This document shows, in pieces, positions 1 through 6,353 of a DNA stretch of 6,807 nt. Source of the stretch: Avimonoglobus sp965151315 (GTDB taxonomy: Bacteria; Bacillota; Clostridia; UBA1381); NCBI GenBank assembly GCA_965151315.1, contig CBCTZG010000106.1, forward strand, positions 1-6,807. Reading direction: 5' to 3'. Numbering within the stretch: position 1 is the stretch's first letter; each line of letters opens with the position of its first letter. The position numbers and the translations under genes are program-made. The notes beneath the pieces were generated by a model that had not been told where the DNA came from, searched no databases, and saw only the letters and a program-made list of their open reading frames with translations.

Positions 1-8
1 TTTTCCAT

Positions 9-29
9 GTGTCTACCTTTATCTTACAA
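9..29. repeat. Left inverted partner of the 6771-6791 repeat
   Basis: It begins GTGTCTACC and ends TTACAA, inward-facing and imperfectly repeated in inverted orientation at the right edge. It resembles an insertion-sequence terminus of the TG...CA kind. It may belong to an unrelated element of the same family rather than pairing functionally with the right copy 6.7 kb away. Confidence 0.4.
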
Positions 30-91
30 CTTCACTATGCGGGGGGATATTTATTCAACCCATGCGGGCCTGCATGGCTGCCTGCTTTTGC

Positions 92-127
92 GAAAATGTC
101 CGCCATTACGCCAACCGGAACATTTTC
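92..127. repeat. Inverted repeat / hairpin
   Basis: GAAAATGT at 92-99 is matched exactly by ACATTTTC at 120-127. The pairing continues as CCG (100-102) with CGG (116-118) around a single-base bulge, leaving a loop of about 13 bases. There is no T run after it on either strand, so it is not a terminator. It may be a subterminal repeat of a mobile element or a folded RNA. Confidence 0.5.
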
Positions 128-182
128 ATCCCTCCGTTTTTCAATAGTCTCTCAGCATGCCGGCTCCTTTATGGACACGCTG

Positions 183-208
183 AAACGCCGCCTGCGGGCG
201 GCGTTTTT
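183..208 (+). terminator. Rho-independent terminator
   Basis: A perfect 10-bp stem, AAACGCCGCC (183-192) with GGCGGCGTTT (197-206), closes a TGCG loop and runs into five Ts on the plus strand. Read on the minus strand the stem is followed by only three Ts. It is therefore best suited to a plus-strand gene lying left of the window, but it could also stop the minus-strand gene that ends at 276. Confidence 0.8.
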
Positions 209-275
209 CGTGGAGCAATGTGCGGGATATAGGCGGGCTTCGTGGGTACAGGCTGTTCAGACCGCACTGGTACGT

Positions 276-710
276 TTACAAAAAGCTGCCCATCAGGCGG
301 ATGGTCTGTTGCTCTGTATCCAACAGGTCATGGGCCAGAGCCTTTGCAGCCGGGTCTGTCTGCGGGGCGGCGTGGAGCCGCTTTGTCAGGGAAACAATGC
401 CGGCGGTACTGCCGTTGATGATGATCTCCGCCATGTGGCCGGGAGCGTGGTTTGTGAGCGTACCCATCTGCAGGCTTGCCCAAAGGCCGATCCGGTCAAA
501 AATAGGGTTTTCCGCAGGCAGCTCCCGGAACCCGCCCAGCTGCGCGGCGGCGGATTTGGCGATCTCCCGGTACCGGGACGCCTGGCTTTTTAGAGAAGCG
601 GTAAACTGGGACGCGGACGATTTGGAAAGCAGCGTTTCAATGGCCTCCACAGCCGTCCGGGCGTTTTGATAAATTTCCTGCAGCAGGCTGACAGTTTCGG
701 GCTGATTCAT
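276..710 (-). CDS. Uncharacterised ferritin-like helical-bundle protein (144 aa)
   Basis: The function is unknown. The protein is almost entirely amphipathic helix, with no signal peptide or membrane segment, so it should be cytoplasmic. Its layout matches small clostridial proteins with a four-helix, ferritin-like look: helix 1 at 5-30 (LLQEIYQNARTAVEAIETLL), helix 2 at about 34-59, helix 3 at about 70-115 containing the conserved-looking stretch HMAEIIINGSTAGI (92-105) followed by TKRLH (109-113), and helix 4 at 120-142. Possible metal-ligand residues are Glu12, Glu49, His92, Glu95 and Glu133, but binding is not shown. The ATG at 710 is preceded by GGAGG at 722-726, 11 bases upstream, which supports this start. 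It is divergently transcribed from purC, so the 711-868 region carries both promoters. The family match is from memory; the exact domain name is uncertain. Confidence 0.7.
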   Translation of the reverse strand: MNQPETVSLLQEIYQNARTAVEAIETLLSKSSASQFTASLKSQASRYREIAKSAAAQLGGFRELPAENPIFDRIGLWASLQMGTLTNHAPGHMAEIIINGSTAGIVSLTKRLHAAPQTDPAAKALAHDLLDTEQQTIRLMGSFL

Positions 711-721
711 AAATAGTGTAT

Positions 722-745
722 CCTCCGGTTTTTCTTTTTAGTATA
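722..745 (-). promoter_or_regulatory. RBS and weak promoter element of the 144-aa gene
   Basis: On the minus strand a GGAGG lies at 722-726, and a TATACT hexamer (740-745) could be the -10 box. I see no good -35 at 16-18 bases from it, so the promoter call is weak. The ribosome binding site is good. Confidence 0.4.
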
Positions 746-797
746 AACCGCGGCAGTTTTTTTATGCGGCTAACCAAAAAAATGGCAGATTTACATA

Positions 798-826
798 TTG
801 ATTTTACAGCGGAAGTGTACTATAAT
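798..826 (+). promoter_or_regulatory. Sigma-A-type promoter of the purC-purB-purA operon
   Basis: TTGATT (798-803) and a perfect TATAAT (821-826) are separated by 17 bases, the ideal housekeeping spacing. Transcription should begin near 833, giving a leader of about 36 bases before the purC ATG. That leader is too short for a purine riboswitch, and I see no clear Bacillus-type PurR box palindrome in 711-868. How the operon senses purines is therefore not visible here. Confidence 0.75.
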
Positions 827-854
827 ATAGAATGTATTTTTATGTAATGAACGC

Positions 855-860
855 AGGAGG
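855..860 (+). promoter_or_regulatory. Ribosome binding site deciding the purC start
   Basis: AGGAGG lies 8 bases before the ATG at 869. An in-frame TTG at 863 is only two bases after the site, which is too close for initiation. The ATG is therefore the start. Confidence 0.85.
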
Positions 861-868
861 AATTGACC

Positions 869-1576
869 ATGGAAAAACGGGAAATGCTATACGAGGGAAA
901 AGCGAAGAAGGTCTACAAAACAGACGACGAGAATCTTTATATTGTGGACTATAAAGACGACGCCACCGCTTTTAACGGCCAGAAAAAGGGCCAGATCGCC
1001 GGCAAGGGCGTTGTTAACAACCGGATGAGCAACTACTTGATGCAGCTCATGGAGAAAAAAGGGATCCCCACACACTTTGTCCAGGAGCTTTCTGACCGGG
1101 AAACCCTGGTAAAAAAGGTGACGATCGTTCCGCTGGAAGTCATTGTCCGCAATATCGCCGCCGGCAGTTTTTCCAAGCGTTACGGCGTGGAAGAAGGAAC
1201 GCCGTTAAAGACCACAGTGCTGGAATTCAGCTATAAGGATGATGATCTGGGCGATCCCCTGATCAACGATTACCACGCTATGGCGCTGGGGATCGCGACC
1301 CGGGAAGAGCTGGATCAGATTGCGGAAATGACCTTCCAGGTTAATGAAGTGCTGAAAGAATATTTTAAAACCATCAATATTGAATTGGTGGATTTTAAAA
1401 TTGAGTTTGGGAAGACGCCGGAGGGCCAGATCATTTTAGCCGATGAAATCTCTCCGGATACCTGCCGGCTTTGGGACGCGAAAACCCATGAAAAGCTGGA
1501 TAAGGACCGGTTCCGCCGGGATATGGGGCAGGTCGAGGAAGCATACGCGGAAGTGTTCAAGCGTTTAGGACTGTAA
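869..1576 (+). CDS. purC: Phosphoribosylaminoimidazole-succinocarboxamide (SAICAR) synthase
   Basis: It joins aspartate to CAIR using ATP to form SAICAR, a late step of de novo IMP synthesis in the cytoplasm. The 235-aa length is normal for bacterial single-domain PurC. Visible hallmarks are the N-terminal ATP-binding stretch LYEGKAKKVY (7-16), the first family signature around PLEVIVRNIAAGS (88-100), the second signature LVDFKIEFG (173-181), and the substrate-binding segment DEISPDTCRLWD (192-203). It is the first gene after the TTGATT/TATAAT promoter and is followed by purB after 144 bases. Its product is the direct substrate of the next-encoded enzyme, PurB. Nothing is missing or truncated, and the identification is secure. 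Confidence 0.97.
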   Translation: MEKREMLYEGKAKKVYKTDDENLYIVDYKDDATAFNGQKKGQIAGKGVVNNRMSNYLMQLMEKKGIPTHFVQELSDRETLVKKVTIVPLEVIVRNIAAGSFSKRYGVEEGTPLKTTVLEFSYKDDDLGDPLINDYHAMALGIATREELDQIAEMTFQVNEVLKEYFKTINIELVDFKIEFGKTPEGQIILADEISPDTCRLWDAKTHEKLDKDRFRRDMGQVEEAYAEVFKRLGL

Positions 1577-1720
1577 GCCGTTGAAAATAGCCGGCTGAGG
1601 CCGCAATTTTGTACATAAGGCGGCTGGCGGATGGGACAAGCTTTGGGGTCTGTCTGCGGAGAACGTATATTGCCGCAAGCGCTGAAGCGGCGGCCCATAT
1701 AGTAAGGAAAGGAATTGCAG
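1577..1720 (+). other. purC-purB spacer with hairpins
   Basis: There is no credible gene in these 144 bases. The spacer is GC-rich with short inverted matches. The clearest are GCCGC (1672-1676) with GCGGC (1687-1691) and an internal AGCG/CGCT pairing just before the purB ribosome binding site, and GCCGC near 1600 with GCGGC near 1620. None is followed by a T run, so they are not intrinsic terminators. They could affect mRNA stability or purB translation. The purB ribosome binding site lies in the AAGGAAAGG stretch at 1704-1712. Confidence 0.35.
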
Positions 1721-3154
1721 ATGAGTACAGATACATATGAAAGCCCGTTAAATACCCGGTACGCGTCTAAAGAGATGCAGTATATATTTTCGCCGGATAA
1801 AAAGTTTTCCACCTGGCGGCGGCTTTGGGTGGCTTTAGCGGAAAGCGAGCAGGAGCTGGGGCTGGACATCACGGATGCGCAGATCGCCCAGATGAAGGCG
1901 CATATTACAGATATCAATTATGACGTGGCCCGGGCCCGGGAGAAGGAAGTCCGTCATGACGTTATGAGCCATGTGTACGCTTATGGCGAGCAGTGCCCGC
2001 TGGCAAAGCCGATTATCCATTTGGGGGCGACCAGCTGTTATGTGGGCGATAATACCGACGTGATTATTATGGGTGAGGCCATGGCGCTGGTGAAGAAAAA
2101 GCTGGTGAGCCTGATTGGGGAGCTGGCTGCCTTTGCCCGTGAATACAAGGACTTGCCGACCTTGGCCTTTACCCATTTCCAGCCGGCCCAGCCCACTACC
2201 GTGGGGAAACGTGCTAGCCTGTGGATCCAGGATCTGCTGCTGGATCTGGAGGATCTGGACTATAGGATCGAAAAGCTGCAGCTGCTGGGCTGCAAGGGTA
2301 CCACGGGTACCCAGGCGAGCTTCATGGAGCTGTTTGACGGCGACCATGAAAAGTGTAAGGCCCTGGACAAAAAAATCGCAGAAAAGATGGGATTTGCAGC
2401 CTGCTTCCCGGTAACGGGGCAGACCTATCCCCGGAAGCTGGACGCCCAGGTGCTGAATGTGCTCTCTGGCATTGCCCAGAGCGCCTACAAGTTTTCCAAT
2501 GATATCCGGCTTTTGCAGCATTTGAAGCAGATCGAGGAGCCCTTTGAAAAGTCCCAGATCGGTTCTTCCGCTATGGCATACAAGCGGAATCCCATGCGGG
2601 CCGAGCGGATCGGGTCCCTGGCCCGGTATGTCATCATAGACGCATTAAACCCCGCTGTGACGGCGGCTACCCAGTGGTTTGAGCGGACGCTGGACGATTC
2701 TGCCAACAAGCGGATCAGTGTGCCGGAAGCGTTTTTGGCGGTGGACGCTATTTTAAACCTGTATATCAATGTGGTAGACGGGCTGGTGGTCTACCCGAAG
2801 GTTATTGAGCAGCAGTTTATGCGGGAAATCCCCTTTATGGCCACGGAGAATATTATGATGGACGCTGTGAAAAAGGGCGGCGACCGGCAGGAGCTCCACG
2901 AAAAGATCCGGGTATATTCCATGGAGGCCGGCAGACGCGTAAAGCAAGAAGGGCTGGACAATAACCTGCCTGAGCTCATTGCCCAGGACGCGGCGTTCGG
3001 TTTGTCTGCGGAGGAAATCCGGGCCATTATGAAGCCGGAAAATTTTGTAGGCCGGGCGCCTGCCCAGGTAGAGGACTTCCTGGCGGAGTATGTGGAGCCG
3101 GTATTGGAGAAAAACCGGGATCTGCTGGGCGTGGCAGTAGAGATTAACGTTTGA
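1721..3154 (+). CDS. purB: Adenylosuccinate lyase, animal-ADSL-like type
   Basis: It removes fumarate both from SAICAR (giving AICAR) and from adenylosuccinate (giving AMP); the family works as a cytoplasmic homotetramer. The 477-aa length is closer to human ADSL (about 484) than to Bacillus PurB (about 431). The N-terminus (ESPLNTRYASKEM, then KFSTWRRLW) and the run WFERTLDDSANKR also resemble the human enzyme. Active-site elements seen are EVRHDVMSH (76-84), TSCYVGDNTD (104-113), THFQPAQPTT with His152 (150-159), KGTTGTQASF (192-201) and the flexible signature loop GSSAMAYKRNP (281-291) with the catalytic serine pair. The loop has Ala where the general fumarate-lyase pattern has Pro (MAYK for MPYK). 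The ATG at 1721 is preferred to the in-frame TTG at 1715 because the AAGG-type site ends 8 bases before the ATG. Confidence 0.96.
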   Translation: MSTDTYESPLNTRYASKEMQYIFSPDKKFSTWRRLWVALAESEQELGLDITDAQIAQMKAHITDINYDVARAREKEVRHDVMSHVYAYGEQCPLAKPIIHLGATSCYVGDNTDVIIMGEAMALVKKKLVSLIGELAAFAREYKDLPTLAFTHFQPAQPTTVGKRASLWIQDLLLDLEDLDYRIEKLQLLGCKGTTGTQASFMELFDGDHEKCKALDKKIAEKMGFAACFPVTGQTYPRKLDAQVLNVLSGIAQSAYKFSNDIRLLQHLKQIEEPFEKSQIGSSAMAYKRNPMRAERIGSLARYVIIDALNPAVTAATQWFERTLDDSANKRISVPEAFLAVDAILNLYINVVDGLVVYPKVIEQQFMREIPFMATENIMMDAVKKGGDRQELHEKIRVYSMEAGRRVKQEGLDNNLPELIAQDAAFGLSAEEIRAIMKPENFVGRAPAQVEDFLAEYVEPVLEKNRDLLGVAVEINV

Positions 3155-3160
3155 CCCTGC

Positions 3161-3179
3161 GCCGGCGGGGCCGGCTTTT
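3161..3179 (+). terminator. Short hairpin with T tract between purB and purA
   Basis: GCCGGC (3161-3166) pairs with GCCGGC (3170-3175) across a GGG loop and is followed by TTTT (3176-3179). Flanking CTGC and GCAG could extend the stem around the T tract. With six GC pairs but only four Ts it is a weak terminator at best. It may reduce read-through into purA or protect the purC-purB message. Confidence 0.4.
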
Positions 3180-3226
3180 GCAGATGAATACAGACAAAAT
3201 TACGCAAAGGAAAGGTTGAGAAACAT

Positions 3227-4510
3227 ATGGTAAGAGCCATTGTAGGCGCCAACTGGGGCGATGAAGGGAAGGGTAAGATCACAGATATGCTGGCAGCCCA
3301 GTCGGATATTGTTATCCGCTTTCAGGGCGGTGCGAATGCCGGCCACACAATTATTAACCAATACGGCAAGTTTGCCCTGCATCTTTTGCCCTCCGGATCC
3401 TTTAACCAAAATGTAATCAACATGATCGGCAACGGCGTGGCGCTGGATATTCCGGAGCTCTTTCAGGAGATGGAGGAGATCGTGGCCAGAGGCGTGCCCA
3501 AGCCTAAGCTGGTGATCGCGGAGCGGGCCCAGGTTTTGATGCCCTACCACATCCTCTTTGACCAGTACGAGGAGGAGCGGCTTTCCGACCGGAAATTTGG
3601 GTCTACAAAATCTGGTATTGCGCCGTTTTTCTCAGATAAATATGCCAAAATTGGTTTCCAGGTTTGGGAGCTTTTGCAGGATGATGAAGCACTGCTGGAA
3701 AAGGTTCAAAATGTCTTAGAGGTGAAGAACCTGATTTTGGAGCATGTGTACCATAAGCCCTTGATTGATCCGCAGGAGCTGTTTGAGACCTTAAAGGGAT
3801 ACCGGGAAATGGTGCGGCCGTATGTGGTCAATTCTGTGGAATTTATGCATAAGGCGCTGGCGGAGGGAAAGAATATCCTTTTAGAGGGCCAGCTGGGATC
3901 TTTGAAGGACCCGGATTTCGGCATCTACCCCTTTACCACATCCTCACCCACAATTGCCGGCTACGGCGCCTGCGGGGCCTGCATCCCGCCCTATGAGATC
4001 AAGGATATTATCACCGTAATCAAAGCGTACTCCTCCGCGGTAGGGGCAGGCGCCTTTGTTTCCGAAATCTTTGGAGAAGAGGCTGACGAGCTGCGCAGGC
4101 GAGGCGGAGACGCCGGGGAATTCGGCGCAAAAACAGGACGGCCCCGGCGGGTTGGCTGGTTTGACTGCGTAGCCACCCGGTATGGCTGCATGGTGCAGGG
4201 AACGACCCAGGCGGCGTTTACTGTTCTGGATGTACTGGGATATTTGGATGAGATCCCGGTTTGTGTGGGCTACGAAGTGGATGGCCAGGTGACCAAGGAA
4301 TTTCCTACAACGGACAAACTCAACCGGGCAAAGCCGGTTTTAAAGGTTTTGCCCGGCTGGAAAACGGATATCCGGGGGATCCGGAAGTATGCGGATTTGC
4401 CGGAAAACTGCCGGAAATACATTGAATTTGTGGAGCAGGAGATCGGGTATCCGGTCACGATTGTGTCCAACGGCCCCGGCCGGGAAGATATTATTTACCG
4501 GAACGCGTAA
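3227..4510 (+). CDS. purA: Adenylosuccinate synthetase (divergent clostridial type)
   Basis: It uses GTP and aspartate to convert IMP to adenylosuccinate, the first step of the AMP branch. The 427-aa length is normal. The GTP/Mg loop NWGDEGKGK (9-17) keeps the catalytic aspartate (Asp12), and GGANAGHT (34-41) keeps the catalytic histidine (His40). Also seen are KSGIAPFFSDK (128-138), EGQLGSLKD (220-228), the aspartate-loop region GEFGAKTGRPRRVGWFD (297-313) with Arg305 and Arg307, and the guanine-binding SNGPGRE (414-420). By eye against E. coli PurA, Lys141 replaces Arg143, Leu223 stands where Gln224 is expected, Lys302 replaces Thr300, and the GPDR motif reads GPGR. The retained Asp12 argues against the phage PurZ enzyme. 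The AGGAAAGG site (3208-3215) lies 11 bases before the ATG. It starts 72 bases after purB, the enzyme that processes its product. Confidence 0.94.
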   Translation: MVRAIVGANWGDEGKGKITDMLAAQSDIVIRFQGGANAGHTIINQYGKFALHLLPSGSFNQNVINMIGNGVALDIPELFQEMEEIVARGVPKPKLVIAERAQVLMPYHILFDQYEEERLSDRKFGSTKSGIAPFFSDKYAKIGFQVWELLQDDEALLEKVQNVLEVKNLILEHVYHKPLIDPQELFETLKGYREMVRPYVVNSVEFMHKALAEGKNILLEGQLGSLKDPDFGIYPFTTSSPTIAGYGACGACIPPYEIKDIITVIKAYSSAVGAGAFVSEIFGEEADELRRRGGDAGEFGAKTGRPRRVGWFDCVATRYGCMVQGTTQAAFTVLDVLGYLDEIPVCVGYEVDGQVTKEFPTTDKLNRAKPVLKVLPGWKTDIRGIRKYADLPENCRKYIEFVEQEIGYPVTIVSNGPGREDIIYRNA

Positions 4511-4528
4511 ATGCCTGCTATGGCGTGA

Positions 4529-4553
4529 AAAACGGCCCTTAAAGGGCCGTTTT
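4529..4553. terminator. Bidirectional intrinsic terminator after purA
   Basis: AAAACGGCCCTT (4529-4540) pairs with AAGGGCCGTTTT (4542-4553), a near-perfect stem with a T run leaving on both strands. It ends the purine operon 18 bases after the purA stop. It can also stop minus-strand transcription arriving from the recombinase cassette. Confidence 0.9.
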
Positions 4554-4586
4554 ATATTTTAAAGTTTTTTTCAAAGAGTGGAAAAC

Positions 4587-4745
4587 CTACCGGGCTTGAT
4601 CCTGCCGCAGATATTTTTCCCGTGTAGCAATCCCGCCTCGAATATGGCGTTCAGCTTTGTTTTCTTCTAAGATAGAGTGTGTGCGCCTGGCAAGATCCGG
4701 ATTGATTTTTATTAAACGCTCGGTTACATCTTTATGTTTCGTCGT
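4587..4745 (-). pseudogene. Small recombinase-linked ORF lacking a standard start codon (about 52 aa)
   Basis: Directly behind the recombinase a different minus-strand frame stays open from the TAA at 4752-4754 to the TAG at 4587-4589 and reads like a real protein. It is charged and helical, with stretches LIKINPDLARRTHSILEEN and KAERHIRGGIATREKYL. There is no ATG, GTG or TTG anywhere in this frame; only CTG occurs, late. Two consecutive ACG codons (4740-4745) sit where a start would be expected, overlapping the recombinase stop by 14 bases. Either an ATG has mutated to ACG and the gene is dead, or translation begins at ACG, or by a +1 shift at the end of the recombinase. A GGAGG lies about 18 bases before the first ACG. 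The function is unknown; being last in the cassette suggests an accessory to recombination. The shared terminator lies just downstream. Confidence 0.5.
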
Positions 4746-6267
4746 TACGAATTAGAACGGTTTCCTCCAGTCCTAAATCGCGAAACAAACGCAGGTAAAT
4801 ATCTACATTCCCGTCCTTGTCCACTTCGATTTTCCGGATAATGCGCTTGAGCTGGGCGTTTGTCATCCGGCGCACATCGGCAATGTCCTCAATTTCTTTG
4901 AAGGTCTGCCCTAAAATACTTTCCAGCTGCCCGCCTTTCGTCAGATGATAGGAAACCATCTTCAATTCATTTTCCAGCCGTTCAATCTCTTTCCGCATAC
5001 CGCCGATTTTTTCATTCAGTTCCTCGCGGGAAATCAAATCATCAGCATACATATCCATATATTTCTGCCGCGTTTTTTGCAGCTTTGCAAGCTGGGCGGT
5101 CAGTTCTTTTTCATAATTTAAGTTTTCGTTCTTTGCATTATAAATACGCCGGAACGCATTCACGACAGAACGGATCACATTTTTCTTCGCTTTCAACAGT
5201 TCCGAAAAATACACCTGCAAAACCGCAATCAACTCTTCCTCATCCACTGTCACGGCATTAGGGCAGCTATCCGCACCACGGCCATTGTGACCGGAGCATA
5301 CCCAGCGGATGTAGGTGTTTTTGTAGGTGCGGACAGTGCGCCGGAACGACCAGCCGCACTCCTTACATTTAATCAGGGTAGAGAACAAATATTTGTTGCT
5401 TTGCCGTACCCTGTCTGCCTTGAACGCTTTGCTGCGGGCTTGCATGATTTGCTGCGCCTGTTCAAAAACATCCGGCTCAATAATGCGCAAATCCGGGCGT
5501 TCGGTTATCAGCCATTCTGTTTCGTCTTTTTCAGCCCGCTGCCCGGTCAAAAAGTCTGTTACCTCCTGCTTGCCGTTGATGATTTTTCCGGTATAAAGCG
5601 CATTTGTGAGGATACGGCAAATCCCGTTTTGGCTCCATAGGCAATTCCGCTTGGTGCGTACCCCGCGCTCATTTAAGAAGCTGGAGATTTTCGCGGCGCC
5701 ATAACCGTCCTTGATATACCACCCATAAATTTGCTTGACAACCGCCGCTTCGCCTGGGTTAATGGTAAGATTGAAATAATCGCCGTTTGTTTTGTCATAG
5801 CCGTAAACCATATTGGGGACACGGCCTTTTTCAGCATTCATTTTTTTCCCAAACTTTACGCGTTTGGAAGTATTGGCGCTTTCTTCCTGGGCCAGCGCGC
5901 CGAAGATAGTCAGCACAAATTCACTGTTGCCCATGCTGGTCATATTGGCGGTTAAAAATTGTGTTTCAATCCCCAAGGCCTTCAGCTTGCGGATATTCTG
6001 CAAAAGATCGACTGTATTTCTTGCAAAACGGGAAATATCCTTTACCACAACCATATCAAACAAGCCGTGCTCTGCATCTGCCATCATCCGTAAAAATTCT
6101 TTTCGGTTTTTGATTTTGGTGCCGGAAATCCCTTCGTCGGCATACAGGCGTACCAAGTTGTCGCCGGTATGGTTGGTATATTCGGAAAAAAATTCTTTCT
6201 GCGCTTCCAAGCTGTTAAGCTGGTCGGCTTTGTCCGTGGAAACACGGCAATATGCGGCAATATTCAT
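4732..6267 (-). CDS. Large serine recombinase (transposon/phage-type site-specific recombinase)
   Basis: It is a DNA-cutting and rejoining enzyme expected to excise or integrate the element that carries it. The catalytic domain spans about 3-150. AYCRVST (5-11) holds the nucleophile Ser10 and Arg8, GISGTKIKNR lies at 46-55, and DISRFARN (77-84) holds Arg80 and Arg83. A recombinase DNA-binding domain follows at about 155-280, then a zinc ribbon with Cys301, Cys304, Cys324 and Cys335. A coiled coil at about 383-440 (EKELTAQLAKLQKTR to KEIERLENELKMV) is the segment that in this family controls synapsis direction. The 511-aa length is typical and every domain is intact. The ATG at 6267 follows a run of Gs at 6273-6278 at good spacing. 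Base composition looks more AT-rich than the purine genes, fitting acquired DNA. Confidence 0.95.
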   Translation of the reverse strand: MNIAAYCRVSTDKADQLNSLEAQKEFFSEYTNHTGDNLVRLYADEGISGTKIKNRKEFLRMMADAEHGLFDMVVVKDISRFARNTVDLLQNIRKLKALGIETQFLTANMTSMGNSEFVLTIFGALAQEESANTSKRVKFGKKMNAEKGRVPNMVYGYDKTNGDYFNLTINPGEAAVVKQIYGWYIKDGYGAAKISSFLNERGVRTKRNCLWSQNGICRILTNALYTGKIINGKQEVTDFLTGQRAEKDETEWLITERPDLRIIEPDVFEQAQQIMQARSKAFKADRVRQSNKYLFSTLIKCKECGWSFRRTVRTYKNTYIRWVCSGHNGRGADSCPNAVTVDEEELIAVLQVYFSELLKAKKNVIRSVVNAFRRIYNAKNENLNYEKELTAQLAKLQKTRQKYMDMYADDLISREELNEKIGGMRKEIERLENELKMVSYHLTKGGQLESILGQTFKEIEDIADVRRMTNAQLKRIIRKIEVDKDGNVDIYLRLFRDLGLEETVLIRNDET

Positions 6268-6272
6268 ACAAT

Positions 6273-6279
6273 CCCCCCT
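6273..6279 (-). promoter_or_regulatory. Ribosome binding site of the recombinase gene
   Basis: The minus strand reads AGGGGGG here, five bases before the recombinase ATG. This supports the chosen start. Confidence 0.7.
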
Positions 6280-6306
6280 AATATAATCGTTCTGTTATAT
6301 CTTTTT

Positions 6307-6329
6307 ATTGTATCATAAGATGATTATGA
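6307..6329 (-). promoter_or_regulatory. Inverted repeat overlapping a possible -10 box before the recombinase
   Basis: TCATAA (6313-6318) and TTATGA (6324-6329) form a perfect 6-bp inverted repeat around GATGA. Immediately next to it, on the minus strand, is TACAAT (6307-6312), a fair -10 hexamer without a good -35. The arrangement would suit an operator over a weak promoter, but an attachment-site half is also possible. Nothing confirms either. Confidence 0.3.
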
Positions 6330-6353
6330 AACTCGGGATGCGGGACGCTTTGT

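Larger units (their letters stand above)
1..180. repeat. Structured non-coding segment, possible mobile-element end
   Basis: No convincing gene is present. The plus-strand frame that stays open through here runs on through a terminator hairpin and over the opposite-strand gene, so I do not accept it. The segment has an inward-facing TGTCTAC-type sequence at 9-29 that is repeated, inverted and imperfect, at 6771-6791. It also has a small hairpin CATGC/GCATG at 61-76 and a larger hairpin at 92-127. Ends beginning TG and finishing CA are known for IS3- and IS21-type elements, so an insertion-sequence end or a MITE-like remnant is a reasonable inference. There is no transposase frame to confirm it. 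A short minus-strand frame of about 37 codons ending at the TAG near 38 has no standard start and is not called. Confidence 0.35.

Noticed and set aside
9..593. Plus-strand open frame of 194 codons at the left edge
   Set aside because: It runs straight through the strong terminator at 183-208 and then antisense to the well-supported 144-aa gene. It has no ribosome binding site.
220..669. Plus-strand open frame of 149 codons
   Set aside because: It lies antisense to the 144-aa gene, whose codon pattern, ribosome binding site and family resemblance are better.
863..868. TTG start for purC
   Set aside because: It is only two bases after AGGAGG. The ATG at 869 has correct spacing and gives the normal N-terminus.
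711..868. Purine riboswitch or PurR box upstream of purC
   Set aside because: The leader is only about 36 bases, and no paired loop motifs or PurR palindrome could be found.
1715..1720. TTG start for purB
   Set aside because: The ATG at 1721 is better placed relative to the ribosome binding site and is a stronger start.
3227..4510. Phage-type PurZ instead of PurA
   Set aside because: PurZ lacks the catalytic aspartate of the WGDEGKGK loop. Here it is present (Asp12), and the gene sits with purB and purC.
5287..6286. Several plus-strand open frames over the recombinase
   Set aside because: They are antisense shadows of the intact recombinase gene, without ribosome binding sites or recognisable domains.
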